Of a DNA stretch of 64,000 bases, positions 24,420-34,427 are shown in pieces; position 1 is the stretch's first letter; every line of letters begins with the position of its first letter. The notes under the pieces were generated by a model that saw only the letters and a list, made by a program, of their open reading frames with translations, was not told where the DNA came from and made no database searches. The DNA is from Bradyrhizobium huanghuaihaiense (GTDB taxonomy: Bacteria; Pseudomonadota; Alphaproteobacteria; Rhizobiales; Xanthobacteraceae): positions 529,868 through 593,867 of the forward strand of contig NZ_VLLA01000001.1 in the NCBI RefSeq assembly GCF_007830635.1. Reading direction: 5' to 3'. A program made the position numbers and the translations under genes.

Positions 24420-25028
24420 CTACGTCTCCAGCACCATCTCCTCGACCTCGCGCAACTGCTCCTTGCCGAAAAACATCTCGTTGCCGACGAAGAAGGTCGG
24501 CGAGCCGAACGCGCCGCGGGCGACCGCCTCCTCGGTGTTCTTGATCAGTCTGGCCTTCACTTCGGGTTCCTGAGCGCGGGCGAACAGCTTTTGCGCGTCG
24601 AGGCCAGACGACGCCAGCGCCTTCGCCGCGACTTCGGGGTCGTCCATCTTCTTCGGCTCGCGCCACATGTGGTGGAACGCGGCATCGACGTATTTCTCGA
24701 ACACGCCCTCGAGCTGCGCCGCGATCGCGGCGCGCATCAGATTCAGCGTGTTGACGGGGAAGTGCGGATTGAAGACATAGGGCTGGACCTTGAAGCGCTT
24801 GATGAAGCGCTCGGTCTCCACCTGCTGGAATTCGCGCTTGTTCTTGATGCCGGCGAGCGTCTCGGCCGGCGACTTGTTGTTGGTCGACTTGAAGATGCCG
24901 CCGAGCAGGATCGGCACATATTCGAATTTGACGCCGATCCGCTGCTCGATCTCCGGGATCGCCAGATGGCTGAGATAGGCGTTCGGGCTGCCGAAATCGA
25001 ACAGGAATTGCGGAGCTGTGCGGGGCAA
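24420..25028 (-). CDS. DsbA-family / HCCA isomerase-like protein
   Basis: 202 residues of the kappa-GST-like 2-hydroxychromene-2-carboxylate isomerase family. FLFDFGSPNAYLSH has the active Ser in place of a Cys-x2-Cys, and GAFGSPTFFVGNEMFFG is the cis-Pro region. Relatives isomerise aromatic catabolites using glutathione or act as glutathione transferases. The best start is TTG at 25028, seven bases after an AGGGAG site. An ATG at 25088 has no site and adds 20 residues that do not look conserved. Upstream of the panE-like gene, same strand. Confidence 0.85.
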   Translation of the reverse strand: MPRTAPQFLFDFGSPNAYLSHLAIPEIEQRIGVKFEYVPILLGGIFKSTNNKSPAETLAGIKNKREFQQVETERFIKRFKVQPYVFNPHFPVNTLNLMRAAIAAQLEGVFEKYVDAAFHHMWREPKKMDDPEVAAKALASSGLDAQKLFARAQEPEVKARLIKNTEEAVARGAFGSPTFFVGNEMFFGKEQLREVEEMVLET

Positions 25029-25118
25029 GTTCGTTCTCCCTGAAGGCGCTTTTTTGGCATTGTGGCGCAGGCCGCGCCACAGGTCCATCGTTTAATGACG
25101 GTCATAATACTTTGACGG

Positions 25119-26468
25119 TCAGATCAGGCGCCGGATTGCCCGCTTGCGCCACACCAGAAGGTAATAGCCCATCTGCAAAAGGAACATGGCGCAGAACACG
25201 ATGGGATAGGCGGCCCACACGCCCTCAAGGCCAACGGTGCGGCTGAGGATGATCGCAGCCGGCAGCTCGATTGCGACAATGGCGAAGATCGACAGCAGCA
25301 TCGGCGTGAAGGCGACGCCGCCAGCGCGCATCGCGCCGGAAAACACTGTGGCGAGGCCAAACGGCACCGAGCTCCACAAGGCGATATCGAGCAGTCGCTT
25401 TGCCAGATCGAGCACGGCGCCGTCGGTGATGAAGATGCCGAGCACGGCGCGTGGCGCGAGATAGATCAGCGCGACTAAGCCGCCGGTCAGGACGATGTTG
25501 AACGCAAGGCCGGTACGCACGATGCCGTCGAGCCGCGCCCTGTCGCCGCCGCCGACGGCCTGGGCGCCGAGGATCGAGACCGCGATCGAAATCGACATTG
25601 CCGTGAACTGCGTATAGCCCATCACCTGGTTGACGGCGCCGTAGGCCGCGGTGGCATTCGAGCCGAAGCCGTTGACGAGGCCGAGCAGCACCAGCTCGGC
25701 GACCGCCATCACCACCATGCCGATCGCGCTTGGCAGGCCGATGCCGAGGATTTTTCCGAGCATGGCTCTGTTGAGCCGGAGATGACCCAGCAACGCGGCG
25801 TCCGGCGCGAGCGCATGCTTCTTCCGCAGCAAATAAACGGCGAGCACGATCAGCGTCAGCGCGTTGGCGATTGCCGCCGCCCATGCCGGACTGGCGATGC
25901 CGGCCACGGGCATGCCGAACGTGCCACGGATCAGCATCGGCGTCAGGATCACGCCGATCACCGTCGATAGCGCCAGCGCCAGCAGCGGCGTCAGCGCGTC
26001 GCCGACGCCGCGGATCATCGCCGTCATCAGCAGGAAGACGAAGCCGAGCGGCATGGTGAGCAGCATGATGCGGGCATAAGCGCTGGCCTGGTCGAGAATG
26101 TCAGCGGGCGTCGCGAGCATCGTCATCAATTGCCGGCTGAAGATCCCGCCGACCAGCGCAACCGATATCGACAGCAACAGGCCGACCGCGAGCGTCGTGC
26201 CGGCGACGCTTCCAATCTTGCCGTGCTCGCCCGCGCCAAAGGCCTGGCCGATCAGCACGGTGGCTCCGGTGCTCAGGCCCATGACGAAGGCGAACAGGAA
26301 GAACATCACCGGGAAGAACGCCGACACCGCCGCCAGCGCGTCGACGCCGATCATCTGGCCGAGATAGACATTGCTGACGGTGCCGAACAGCGATTGCAGC
26401 GCGTTGCTCAGCATCAGCGGCGCGAGGAAGCGGAGGAACGTGGTCCAGAGCGGCTTTGGAGCAGACAT
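25119..26468 (-). CDS. MATE-family efflux protein
   Basis: 449 residues with 12 helices in two six-helix halves. Features: PLMLSNALQSLFGTVSNVYLGQMIG, AQAVGGGDRARLDGIVRTG in the second half, and GIASPAWAAAIANAL. It exports drugs or metabolites in exchange for sodium or protons; the substrate is unknown. ATG has an AAGG site. It is transcribed towards the HCCA-isomerase-like gene and from the side of DUF2239. Confidence 0.9.
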   Translation of the reverse strand: MSAPKPLWTTFLRFLAPLMLSNALQSLFGTVSNVYLGQMIGVDALAAVSAFFPVMFFLFAFVMGLSTGATVLIGQAFGAGEHGKIGSVAGTTLAVGLLLSISVALVGGIFSRQLMTMLATPADILDQASAYARIMLLTMPLGFVFLLMTAMIRGVGDALTPLLALALSTVIGVILTPMLIRGTFGMPVAGIASPAWAAAIANALTLIVLAVYLLRKKHALAPDAALLGHLRLNRAMLGKILGIGLPSAIGMVVMAVAELVLLGLVNGFGSNATAAYGAVNQVMGYTQFTAMSISIAVSILGAQAVGGGDRARLDGIVRTGLAFNIVLTGGLVALIYLAPRAVLGIFITDGAVLDLAKRLLDIALWSSVPFGLATVFSGAMRAGGVAFTPMLLSIFAIVAIELPAAIILSRTVGLEGVWAAYPIVFCAMFLLQMGYYLLVWRKRAIRRLI

Positions 26469-26555
26469 GGGCTTGGCCTTTCATCAGGGCGTGCGAAGCC
26501 GTTGCCGCGCAACGCGCGGCTCGGCCGTTGAAGGGGTTGTGAAGAGCGGTGCGCT

Positions 26556-27152
26556 TTAAGCGCGGTCGCTATAGGCGAGCTTGACGATGTGGTCGCGGAT
26601 ATCAGTCGGCCAGTCGGCGATCAGTCCGGTGAAGCGTCGCCGGTCATCCGCGAACAATGCGCGCGAGGCTTCCTCGAATTGCGGCAAATTGCCCGCCATG
26701 GTCGACATGAAGTGATAGGCCGCATCGCGCGCCTGCCGCTCGCGGTCCTTGTCGCCGCTTGCGCTACGCGCCTCGTCGACGAGCTTCCGCAATGCGACCG
26801 AGGCGCCGCCCGGCTGCGCGCCGAGCCATTCCCAGTGCCGCGGCAGCAGCGTCACCTCACGCGCGACCACGCCGAGCTTCGGCCGGCCGCGGCCGCGCGG
26901 CTCGGCCGGTTCTGCGGTCTCCTCAACAGGGGGCGGGACGAGCTTCGCCAGGCGCGCCAGCACCTCGCGATCTCCGCCGCGCAGATCGAAGTCGATCGAT
27001 CGGCCCGTGGCATCCTCGAAGATGATGATCGGCTCGTCCGGCCGTGGCGCCACCCGCTTGACGACCAGCGCGACCTCTCCTGCCGGCCCGGACACCAGGC
27101 GGCGTTGTCCCTGGAAAGCGGTGAAAATCTTATGCATTGGAATCATTGCCAT
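26556..27152 (-). CDS. DUF2239 protein
   Basis: 198 residues. Family marks: FTAFQGQRRLVSGPAGEVAL near the N-terminus, IIIFEDATGRSIDFDLRG, and the very conserved GRGRPKLGVVAREVTLLPRH-WEWL segment with GGASVALRKLVDEAR. The last block resembles a ribbon-helix-helix or AT-hook-like basic segment, but no function is established. The start may be either Met1 (27152) or Met6 (27137); neither has a good ribosome site. Two palindromic sites lie just upstream. Confidence 0.88.
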   Translation of the reverse strand: MAMIPMHKIFTAFQGQRRLVSGPAGEVALVVKRVAPRPDEPIIIFEDATGRSIDFDLRGGDREVLARLAKLVPPPVEETAEPAEPRGRGRPKLGVVAREVTLLPRHWEWLGAQPGGASVALRKLVDEARSASGDKDRERQARDAAYHFMSTMAGNLPQFEEASRALFADDRRRFTGLIADWPTDIRDHIVKLAYSDRA

Positions 27153-27176
27153 ATTGAACAGCGTTGGCGGGCTTAA

Positions 27177-27213
27177 TACCCGGGTAAATTCCAGGCGTCA
27201 ATATACCCGGGTG
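27177..27213. promoter_or_regulatory. Paired TACCCGGGTA sites upstream of DUF2239
   Basis: TACCCGGGTA (27177-27186, perfect palindrome) and TACCCGGGTG (27204-27213), centres 27 bases apart, each preceded by A or TA and followed by AAA-like bases. They lie between the divergent DUF2239 and GST genes, 25 bases from the DUF2239 ATG, and look like a two-site operator. The binding protein is unknown. Confidence 0.6.
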
Positions 27214-27294
27214 AAAATATCCATACCGACGGCTCGACATTGTGTTCCCGGGCTGGCACGAACGGCCGATCACGCCTAGCTCCGGGGACCCACG

Positions 27295-27960
27295 ATGCTG
27301 ACCGTTCACCATCTCAACAATTCGCGCTCGCAGCGCGTGCTGTGGCTGCTCGAAGAGCTGGGCGTGCCCTACGAGATCGTGCGCTATCAGCGCCAGCCGG
27401 ACATGCGCGCGCCGAAGGAGCTGCGCGCGATCCACCCGCTCGGCAAGTCGCCGGTCATCACCGACAACGGCAACACCATCGCGGAATCCGGCGCGATCAT
27501 CGAATATCTCATCGCCACCTACGGCAACGGCCGGCTGATCCCGCCGCCGAACACGCCGGAGCGGCTGCGCTTCACCTATTGGCTGCACTATGCGGAAGGA
27601 TCGGCGATGCAGCCGCTGCTCCTGAAGCTGCTGTTCACGCTGATGCCGAAGCGCGCGCCGGCGCTGTTGCGCCCGCTGGTGCGAAAAGTCTGCAACCAGG
27701 CGCTGACCGCGCTGGTCAATCCGCAGCTCAAGCAGCACATGGATTATTGGGAGGGCGAGCTCGCGAAGAGCGAGTGGTTCGCCGGCAACGAATTCACCGC
27801 CGCCGACATCCAGATGAGCTTTCCGCTGGAAGCCGCGCAAGCGCGCGGCGGGCTCGAGCAGGGCCATCCCAGGGCGATGGCGTTCCTGGAGCGCATTCAT
27901 GCGCGGCCCGCCTATGCGCGAGCGCTGGAGAAGGGCGGGCCTTATCAGGTGGGGCGGTAA
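27295..27960 (+). CDS. Glutathione S-transferase
   Basis: 221 residues. Thioredoxin-like N-domain (MLTVHHLNNSRSQRVLWLLEELGVPYEI; NPLGKSP-type loop IHPLGKSPVI; AESGAIIEYL binding glutathione's gamma-glutamyl part) and an all-helical C-domain with FTAADIQMSFPLE. Likely detoxification; the electrophile is unknown. GGGGAC site before the ATG. Divergent from DUF2239 with the twin sites between. Confidence 0.92.
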   Translation: MLTVHHLNNSRSQRVLWLLEELGVPYEIVRYQRQPDMRAPKELRAIHPLGKSPVITDNGNTIAESGAIIEYLIATYGNGRLIPPPNTPERLRFTYWLHYAEGSAMQPLLLKLLFTLMPKRAPALLRPLVRKVCNQALTALVNPQLKQHMDYWEGELAKSEWFAGNEFTAADIQMSFPLEAAQARGGLEQGHPRAMAFLERIHARPAYARALEKGGPYQVGR

Positions 27961-27971
27961 GCCACTCTCCT

Positions 27972-28085
27972 GTCATTCCGGGGCGGTGCGCAGCACCGAA
28001 CTACGGTGCGCAATCGCGCACCTGAGAATCTCGCGCCGCAATTTCGAGATCCCGGGTTCGGCTCTTCGAGCCGCCCCGGGATGAC
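27972..28085. repeat. Intergenic inverted repeat, family A
   Basis: Outer arms GTCATTCCGGGGCG and CGCCCCGGGATGAC (one mismatch). The inner part contains GGTGCGCAATCGCGCACC, a palindrome. It lies between convergent GST and MFS genes. Confidence 0.85.
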
Positions 28086-28094
28086 GTCGAGTAA

Positions 28095-29390
28095 TCAATC
28101 CGCGTGCAACACGCGTCCGCGCGTCTCCGGCAATGCAAACGCGGCGATGAAGAACACCGCGTAGGCCACCACCGCGAAGATCGCGATCGCATTCGCGAGC
28201 GACGTCGTCGCCGACAATGCGCCGACGAGGAACGGAAACAGCGCGCCGATGCCGCGGCCGAAATTGTAGCAGAAGCCCTGACCGGAGCCACGCAGCCGCG
28301 TCGGATAGAGTTCTGTCAGGAACGCGCCGATCCCCGAGAAATAGCCCGAGGCGAAGAAGCCGAGTGGGAAGCCGAGCACCCACAGGATCTCATTCGTCAG
28401 CGGCAGCTGCGTATAGAGCAGCACTACGGCCATGGCGCCGATCGAGAAGATCAGGAACAGGTTGCGGCGTCCGATCCGGTCGGCGAGCCAGGCACCGGTG
28501 AGATAGCCGATGAAGGAGCCGATGATCAGCGTCGAGAGATAGCCGGTCGAGCCGACGATCGACAGATGCCGTTCCTTCGTCAAAAACTGCGGCACCCAGA
28601 AGGTGACGGCGTAGTAGCCGCCCTGGCAGCCCGTCGCCATCAGCGATGCCAGCACCGTGGTCTTCAGGATCGGGCCGGAGAAGATTTCCCAGAGCGCCGG
28701 CCGATCGCCGCTCGCAGCCTGCTTGGCGCGCGCCTCGGCCGCGATCTCCGGCTCCGTGACGGAGCGGCGGATGTAGAATACCAGCAGCGCCGGCAGCGCG
28801 CCGATCACGAACATCCAGCGCCAGGCCGTCTCCGCCGGCAGGATCGAGAACAGGATCGCCTGCGACAGCACGGCGAGGCCCCAGCCGACCGCCCAGCCCG
28901 ACTGCACCGAGCCGACCGCGCGCCCGCGATATTGCGGCCGGATCGCCTCGCCCATCAGCACGGCACCCGCCGCCCATTCGCCGCCGAAGCCGAGGCCGAG
29001 CACGGCGCGCGCAATCAGGAGCTGGTCGAAATTCTGCACGACGGCGCAGACCAGCGAGAAGAACGAGAACCAGATGATGGTGATCTGCAGCGTCCTGACC
29101 CGGCCGATATGATCGGAGAGATAGCCGCCGAGCCAGCCGCCGATGGCGGACGCCAGCAGCGTCACCGTGCCGGCGAGGCCCGCGGAAGCCGCGTCGACCT
29201 TCCACAGCGCGATGATGGTGCCGATCACCAGCGGGTAGATCATGAAATCCATGCCGTCGAGCGCCCAGCCCGCAGCGCAGGCCCAGAACGTCCGCCGTTC
29301 CGGCGTGTTCATGTCGCGATAGAACGCGAGAAGGCTGGTGTCCTCGATCTCGGCGCGTTCGATGCGCTGGTTCGGATCGGCTGTGGTCAT
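28095..29390 (-). CDS. MFS metabolite:H+ symporter
   Basis: 431 residues, 12 helices. GWALDGMDFMIYPLVIG, then the helix 2-3 loop GGYLSDHIGRVRTL and the matching ADRIGRRNLF in the second half. LYPTRLRGSGQGFCYNFGR is the post-helix-10 motif of sialate/aromatic-acid type carriers. It probably imports an organic acid. ATG at 29390 has a GGGGAAA site; an upstream in-frame stretch is rejected. Next on the strand after the gamma-glutamyltransferase gene. Confidence 0.9.
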   Translation of the reverse strand: MTTADPNQRIERAEIEDTSLLAFYRDMNTPERRTFWACAAGWALDGMDFMIYPLVIGTIIALWKVDAASAGLAGTVTLLASAIGGWLGGYLSDHIGRVRTLQITIIWFSFFSLVCAVVQNFDQLLIARAVLGLGFGGEWAAGAVLMGEAIRPQYRGRAVGSVQSGWAVGWGLAVLSQAILFSILPAETAWRWMFVIGALPALLVFYIRRSVTEPEIAAEARAKQAASGDRPALWEIFSGPILKTTVLASLMATGCQGGYYAVTFWVPQFLTKERHLSIVGSTGYLSTLIIGSFIGYLTGAWLADRIGRRNLFLIFSIGAMAVVLLYTQLPLTNEILWVLGFPLGFFASGYFSGIGAFLTELYPTRLRGSGQGFCYNFGRGIGALFPFLVGALSATTSLANAIAIFAVVAYAVFFIAAFALPETRGRVLHAD

Positions 29391-29487
29391 GTGCGTTTCC
29401 CCGGCAGTTTCTTCAAAGCTGCGCGGTGGTAGCACGCGCGCCGGCCGGAGCAAGCCGGTGCGCGCTGCCATGCCATGCAGCGGCGGG

Positions 29488-31236
29488 TTACTGGCCCGCC
29501 GCTTCCGCGCCGCGCGTGCGCGGATCGGGGGCGCCGAGCGGACCGTTCGGCGTCACGAGAATCGAATTGGCGGAGGTCTGTCCCATCGGCTCGACGATGA
29601 CGTGGTCCATGGCCTTCAGCTCGGAGAGGACCTGATCGGAGAAGCCGCGCTCGATGCGCACTTCGTCCGGCAGCCATTGATGATGCAGCCGCGGCGCGGC
29701 GACGGCGGCGGCGACGTCCATTTTGTAATCGAGCACGTTGACGATCACCTGGAGCACGGTGGAGATGATGCGGCTGCCGCCGGGCGAACCCGTCACCAGC
29801 ACCGGCTTGCCGTCCTTCAGAACGATGGTCGGCGACATCGAGGAGAGCGGACGCTTGCCGGGGCCGGGCAGATTGGGCTCGTAGCCGACGAGGCCGTAGG
29901 CGTTGGAAGCACCGACCGCCGCGGTGAAATCGTCGAGCTCGTTGTTGAGCAGCACGCCGGTGCCTTCGGCGACGAGGCCGACGCCGTAGCTGAAGTTCAG
30001 CGTGTAGGTGTTGCTGACCGCATTGCCGCGGCTGTCGACGACCGAAAAATGGGTGGTGTTGCTGCCCTCGCGCGGCGCGTCGGCGGCGGACGCCAGCTGC
30101 TTCGACGGCGTGGCGCGATCGGCGGAGATGCCCGCGCGCAGCTTGGCCGCATAGTCCTTCGACGTGAGGGTCTCGATCGGCGCGTTGACAAAGGCGGGAT
30201 CGCCGAGATAGCGCGCGCGATCCGCATAGGCGCGTTTCATGGCCTCGATCAGGAGATGCAGCGAGGCCGGCGATCCCTGCTTCAGATCGGCGAGCTGAAA
30301 GCCTTCGAGGATGTTGAGCGTCTCCACCAGCACCACGCCGCCGGAGGACGGCAGCGGCATCGAGACGATGTCATAGCCGCGATAGGTGCCGCGCACCGGC
30401 TTTCGGATCACGGGCTGATAGGCCTTCAGGTCGGCCGCCGTCATGATGCCGCCGGCATCGGACAGCGCCTTGGCGAGCCTCTCCGCAACCGGGCCCTCGT
30501 AGAAGCCGCGCGGCCCCTGTGTGGCGACGGCCGACAGCGTGTCGGCAAGATCGCCCTGCACTAGCCGATCGCCTTCGCCGAGCGAGCTGCCGTCAGGGCG
30601 TGAAAAAATCTTCGCCGAGGAAGGCCAGCGCGCGAGGCGCCGGTGCCAGCCCGGCAGGCTGTCGGCGATGTCGTCGCTGACGACGAATCCGTCGCGGGCG
30701 AGCGCGATCGCAGGCTCGAGCAGCTGCGCCAGCGTGAACTGGCCCGAGCCGTATTTCTCCAAGGCCAGCGCAAGGCCTGCGACGGTGCCGGGCACGCCGA
30801 CGCCGAGCGCGGAATCGCGCGACTTCGCGGCATCGGGCTTGCCGTCGGGACCGAGGAATATCTGCGGCGTGGTCGCTGCCGGCGCGGTCTCGCGATAGTC
30901 GATCGCGATGTCCTCGTTGCGCTCGGCGGAATGGATCACCATGAAGCCGCCGCCGCCGATATTGCCGGCGCGCGGATAGGTCACCGCCATGGCAAAGCCG
31001 GTCGCGACCGCGGCATCGACCGCATTGCCGCCGCGTCGCAGGATGTCGGCGCCGACCTGCGCGGAGATCTTCTCCTGCGCCACCACCATGCCGTGCTCGG
31101 CGGCAACGGCGTGCACCGTATCGAGCGGCGGCGGAACATAGGCCCGCCGGGCATCCTGCGCGGTCGCAGGCGCAAATCCGAACGCCAGAATGGAGAAGAA
31201 GGCGACAAATGTCCGCCGGGTCCAATATGACGACAT
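29488..31236 (-). CDS. ggt: Gamma-glutamyltransferase
   Basis: 582 residues, full length. Signal peptide to ATA-QD (about 27). The proenzyme self-cleaves before the catalytic Thr394 (SNTTHFSVVD), yielding large and small subunits. RRGGNAVDAAVATGFAM, NIGGGGFMVIH (substrate pocket) and PLSSMSPTIV plus GSPGGSRIISTV of the small subunit are conserved. It hydrolyses or transfers the gamma-glutamyl group of glutathione in the periplasm. ATG at 31236 (third codon of the open frame). A carrier gene downstream might take up a product, but that is inference. Confidence 0.95.
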   Translation of the reverse strand: MSSYWTRRTFVAFFSILAFGFAPATAQDARRAYVPPPLDTVHAVAAEHGMVVAQEKISAQVGADILRRGGNAVDAAVATGFAMAVTYPRAGNIGGGGFMVIHSAERNEDIAIDYRETAPAATTPQIFLGPDGKPDAAKSRDSALGVGVPGTVAGLALALEKYGSGQFTLAQLLEPAIALARDGFVVSDDIADSLPGWHRRLARWPSSAKIFSRPDGSSLGEGDRLVQGDLADTLSAVATQGPRGFYEGPVAERLAKALSDAGGIMTAADLKAYQPVIRKPVRGTYRGYDIVSMPLPSSGGVVLVETLNILEGFQLADLKQGSPASLHLLIEAMKRAYADRARYLGDPAFVNAPIETLTSKDYAAKLRAGISADRATPSKQLASAADAPREGSNTTHFSVVDSRGNAVSNTYTLNFSYGVGLVAEGTGVLLNNELDDFTAAVGASNAYGLVGYEPNLPGPGKRPLSSMSPTIVLKDGKPVLVTGSPGGSRIISTVLQVIVNVLDYKMDVAAAVAAPRLHHQWLPDEVRIERGFSDQVLSELKAMDHVIVEPMGQTSANSILVTPNGPLGAPDPRTRGAEAAGQ

Positions 31237-31339
31237 TATCAAATTTCCGCCGTGGCCTCGGGCCGGTTCACACGCCTCTCCTTAATGCTATACCGTTTGC
31301 GCCAAGAGGGACAAAACTGTTCGTGATAAGGACTTCGGA

Positions 31340-32725
31340 ATGACGACAATCGCCCCCGATGTGCGCATGGCCGGCGTGCAGCGGACCTATCCGCCGCGCG
31401 CGGCTGTCGTCAGCTGGATCTTCTTCGACTGGGCTGCGCAGCCCTATTTCACGCTGATCACGACGTTCGTGTTCGCGCCCTATTTCGCGACCAGTGTTGC
31501 GCCAGATGCGGCCACGGGCCAATCGCTGTGGGGCTTTGCAATGGCGGCCGCGGGTCTCGCCATCGCGCTGCTGTCGCCGGTGCTCGGGGCCATCGCGGAT
31601 GCGTCGGGCCGCAGGAAGCCCTGGATCGCAGGGTTCGGTGCGCTGCTGGTGTTGGCGTCCTGCACGCTGTGGATCGGCAAGCCCGGCGATCCCTCGGTCA
31701 TTCCGCCGTTGCTCACTGCGGTCGCGCTTGCCAGCATCGGTGCGGAATTCGCCACCGTCTTCAACAATGCGATGATGCCGACCCTGGTGCCGCCGGAGCG
31801 CATCGGCCGGCTCTCCGGCACCGGCTGGGCCACGGGTTACATCGGCGGCATCTTCAGCCTGATCATCGTGCTCGGCTTCCTCGCCGCCAATCCCGAGACC
31901 GGACGCACGCTGCTCGGATTTGCGCCGCTGTTCGGGCTCGATCCCGCCACACACCAGGGCGATCGCATCGTCGGACCGCTCACCGGGCTGTGGTTCATCA
32001 TCTTCGTGACGCCGCTGTTCCTGTTCACGCCGGACTACCCGGCGAAGCTGCCGGTGCGTGAGGCGCTGCGCGAGGGCCTGCTGGAGCTCAAGCAATCGAT
32101 CAAGGGTCTGCCGCAGCAGAAATCGCTCGCGGCGTTCCTGCTCGCCAACATGATCTATACCGACGGCCTGGTGTCGCTGTTCGCGTTCGGTGGCATCTAC
32201 GCCGCCGGCACCTTCGGCTGGCACACGATCCAGATCGGCAGCTTCGGCATCATGCTCGCGATCGCCGGCACGTTCGGCGCATGGCTTGGCGGCAAGTTGG
32301 ATGATCATCTCGGGCCGAAGCGCGTGATTGCCGGCAGCCTGCTGGTCCTGCTGCTGTCGGTGGCGGCGATCCTTCTGGTCGACAAGGACAGCGTGTTGTT
32401 CTTCAAGGTGGCGCCGCCGCAAGCAGGCGCGCCGTTGTTCTCGAGCGCGGCCGAGCGCGCCTACCTCGTGCTGGGTTGTCTCATCGGTGCCGCCGGTGGT
32501 CCGCTTCAGGCCGCCTCGCGCACACTGCTGATCCGCCTCGCGCCCAAGGATCGTATCGCGCAGTATTTTGGCCTGTTCGCGCTGACCGGGAAGGTGACGT
32601 CCTTCATCGGCCCGCTCCTGATCGGCATGATCACGGCCGCGACCGCGAGCCAGAAGGCCGGCATGGCGGTGCTGGTGGTGTTTTTCGTTGCGGGGTTGGG
32701 GCTATTGATGCGGGTGCGGGATTAG
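31340..32725 (+). CDS. MFS transporter, UMF1 (Atg22-like) family
   Basis: 461 residues. WIFFDWAAQPYFTLITTFVFAPYF at the first helix and GTGWATGYIGGIFSLII are diagnostic of the UMF1 branch related to yeast vacuolar Atg22. About 12 helices with a long central insertion (TPDYPAKLPV ... GLPQQKS). The substrate is unknown; Atg22 exports amino acids. Divergent from ggt. Ribosome site AAGGA. Confidence 0.88.
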   Translation: MTTIAPDVRMAGVQRTYPPRAAVVSWIFFDWAAQPYFTLITTFVFAPYFATSVAPDAATGQSLWGFAMAAAGLAIALLSPVLGAIADASGRRKPWIAGFGALLVLASCTLWIGKPGDPSVIPPLLTAVALASIGAEFATVFNNAMMPTLVPPERIGRLSGTGWATGYIGGIFSLIIVLGFLAANPETGRTLLGFAPLFGLDPATHQGDRIVGPLTGLWFIIFVTPLFLFTPDYPAKLPVREALREGLLELKQSIKGLPQQKSLAAFLLANMIYTDGLVSLFAFGGIYAAGTFGWHTIQIGSFGIMLAIAGTFGAWLGGKLDDHLGPKRVIAGSLLVLLLSVAAILLVDKDSVLFFKVAPPQAGAPLFSSAAERAYLVLGCLIGAAGGPLQAASRTLLIRLAPKDRIAQYFGLFALTGKVTSFIGPLLIGMITAATASQKAGMAVLVVFFVAGLGLLMRVRD

Positions 32726-32734
32726 CCCGCATGC

Positions 32735-32821
32735 CGTAGCCCGGATGGAGCGAAGCGAAATCCGGGACAGTCGTTGTGAGGTTGCGAAACCCGGATTTCG
32801 CTGCGCTCCATCCGGGCTACG
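32735..32821. repeat. Intergenic inverted repeat, family B
   Basis: Arms CGTAGCCCGGATGGAGCGAA and its near-complement ending CCATCCGGGCTACG, with a 30-base core. It lies between the convergent UMF1 and purH genes. Other copies are at 45176 and 54293. Confidence 0.88.
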
Positions 32822-32834
32822 CTCGTGGCGCGGT

Positions 32835-34427
32835 TCAGTGCCTGAAGTGCCTTGTCCCCGTGAACACCATGGCGATGCCGTGCTCGTCGGCGGCCTTGAT
32901 CACCTCGTCGTCGCGCATGGAGCCGCCGGGCTGCACCACGGCGGTGGCGCCGGCTTCGATACAGGCGAGCATGCCGTCGGCGAACGGGAAGAACGCATCC
33001 GACGCCACGACCGAGCCCTTGGTCAGCGGCTCTGCGAGCTTCAGCTCGTTCGCAGCATCCTGCGCCTTGCGTGCCGCGATCCGCGCTGAATCGACCCGGC
33101 TCATCTGGCCCGCGCCGATGCCGACGGTGGCGAGATCCTTGGCATAGATGATGGTGTTGGACTTGACGTGTTTTGCCACCCGGAACGCGAATTTCAGGTC
33201 GCGCATCTCTGCATCGGTGGGCGCGCGCTTGGTGACGACCTTGAAGGTCATGTCGTCGACCACGGCGTTGTCGCGGCTTTGCACGAGCAGGCCGCCCGCC
33301 ACCGTCTTGGCGGTGAGGCCGGGCGCGCGCGGATCGGGCAGGCTACCGGCGAGCAGCAGGCGCAGGTTCTTCTTCCCGCCGATGATGGCGATCGCCTCCT
33401 CGGTCGCGTCGGGCGCAATGATCACCTCGGTGAAGATCTTCGTGATCTCGCGCGCGGTGTCGGCGTCGAGCGCGCGGTTCATCGCGATGATGCCGCCGAA
33501 CGCCGAGGTGGAATCGCAGGCCAGCGCCCTGCGATAGGCCTCGACGAGGTTCGCGCCTTCGGCGACGCCACAAGGGTTGGCGTGCTTGACGATGACGCAG
33601 GCCGCGGTGCGCGTTGCGTCGAACTCGCCGATGCATTCATAGGCCGCGTCGGTGTCGTTGATGTTGTTGTAGGAGAGCTCCTTGCCCTGCAGCTGCCGCG
33701 CGGTCGAGACGCCCGGGCGCTTGTCCGGCGTCGCGTAGAACGCCGCAGTCTGGTGCGGGTTCTCGCCATAACGCAGCGACTGGATCAGCTTGCCGCCGAA
33801 GGCGCGGAAGTCGGGCGCGTCGATCTCGAGCTGCCGGTTGAACCAGTTCGAGATCGCGGCGTCATAGGCCGCGGTGCGCGCATAGGCCTTTGCGGCGAGA
33901 CGCCGGCGCAGCTTCAGCGTGGTCGCGCCGTTGTTGGCGGCGAGCTCGTCGAGCACGGCCTTGTAGTCGTCGGCCTCGACCACGACGGCGACGTCGTCAT
34001 GGTTCTTGGCGGCGGCGCGGATCATCGCGGGGCCGCCGATGTCGATGTTCTCGATGCAATCCTCGAAGCCGGCGCCTTTGTCGACCGTCGCTTCGAACGG
34101 ATAGAGATTGACGACGAGCAGGTCGATCGGCGCGATGCCATGCGCCTTCATCGCCTCCGCATGCTCCTTGTTGTCGCGGATCGCGAGCAGGCCGCCATGC
34201 ACCTTCGGATGCAGCGTCTTGACCCGGCCATCCATCATCTCGGGGAAACCGGTGAGGTCGGACACGTCCTTCACCTTGAGGCCGGCGGCGGCGATGGCCT
34301 TGGCCGTGCCGCCGGTCGAAACCAGCTCGACATCATGCGCGGCGAGCGCCTTGGCGAATTCGATCAGGCCGGTCTTGTCGGAGACGGAGAGCAGGGCACG
34401 GGTGACGCGGCGGGGATGGTCAGTCAT
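32835..34427 (-). CDS. purH: Bifunctional AICAR transformylase / IMP cyclohydrolase
   Basis: 530 residues. Last two steps of purine synthesis. The N-terminal MGS-like cyclohydrolase domain ([48 protein letters not shown]) is followed by the AICAR formyltransferase domain with the catalytic KHANPCG and [12 protein letters not shown]. The ATG at 34427 has a GAGGAT site; a TTG two codons earlier is in frame. Third gene of an rsmB-heparinase-like-purH run, but a 165-base gap precedes it, so it may have its own promoter. Confidence 0.97.
   Translation of the reverse strand: MTDHPRRVTRALLSVSDKTGLIEFAKALAAHDVELVSTGGTAKAIAAAGLKVKDVSDLTGFPEMMDGRVKTLHPKVHGGLLAIRDNKEHAEAMKAHGIAPIDLLVVNLYPFEATVDKGAGFEDCIENIDIGGPAMIRAAAKNHDDVAVVVEADDYKAVLDELAANNGATTLKLRRRLAAKAYARTAAYDAAISNWFNRQLEIDAPDFRAFGGKLIQSLRYGENPHQTAAFYATPDKRPGVSTARQLQGKELSYNNINDTDAAYECIGEFDATRTAACVIVKHANPCGVAEGANLVEAYRRALACDSTSAFGGIIAMNRALDADTAREITKIFTEVIIAPDATEEAIAIIGGKKNLRLLLAGSLPDPRAPGLTAKTVAGGLLVQSRDNAVVDDMTFKVVTKRAPTDAEMRDLKFAFRVAKHVKSNTIIYAKDLATVGIGAGQMSRVDSARIAARKAQDAANELKLAEPLTKGSVVASDAFFPFADGMLACIEAGATAVVQPGGSMRDDEVIKAADEHGIAMVFTGTRHFRH

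Noticed and set aside
28104..29432. 442-codon plus-strand frame opposite the MFS gene
   Set aside because: Shadow of a membrane protein gene; the minus-strand reading has all MFS motifs.
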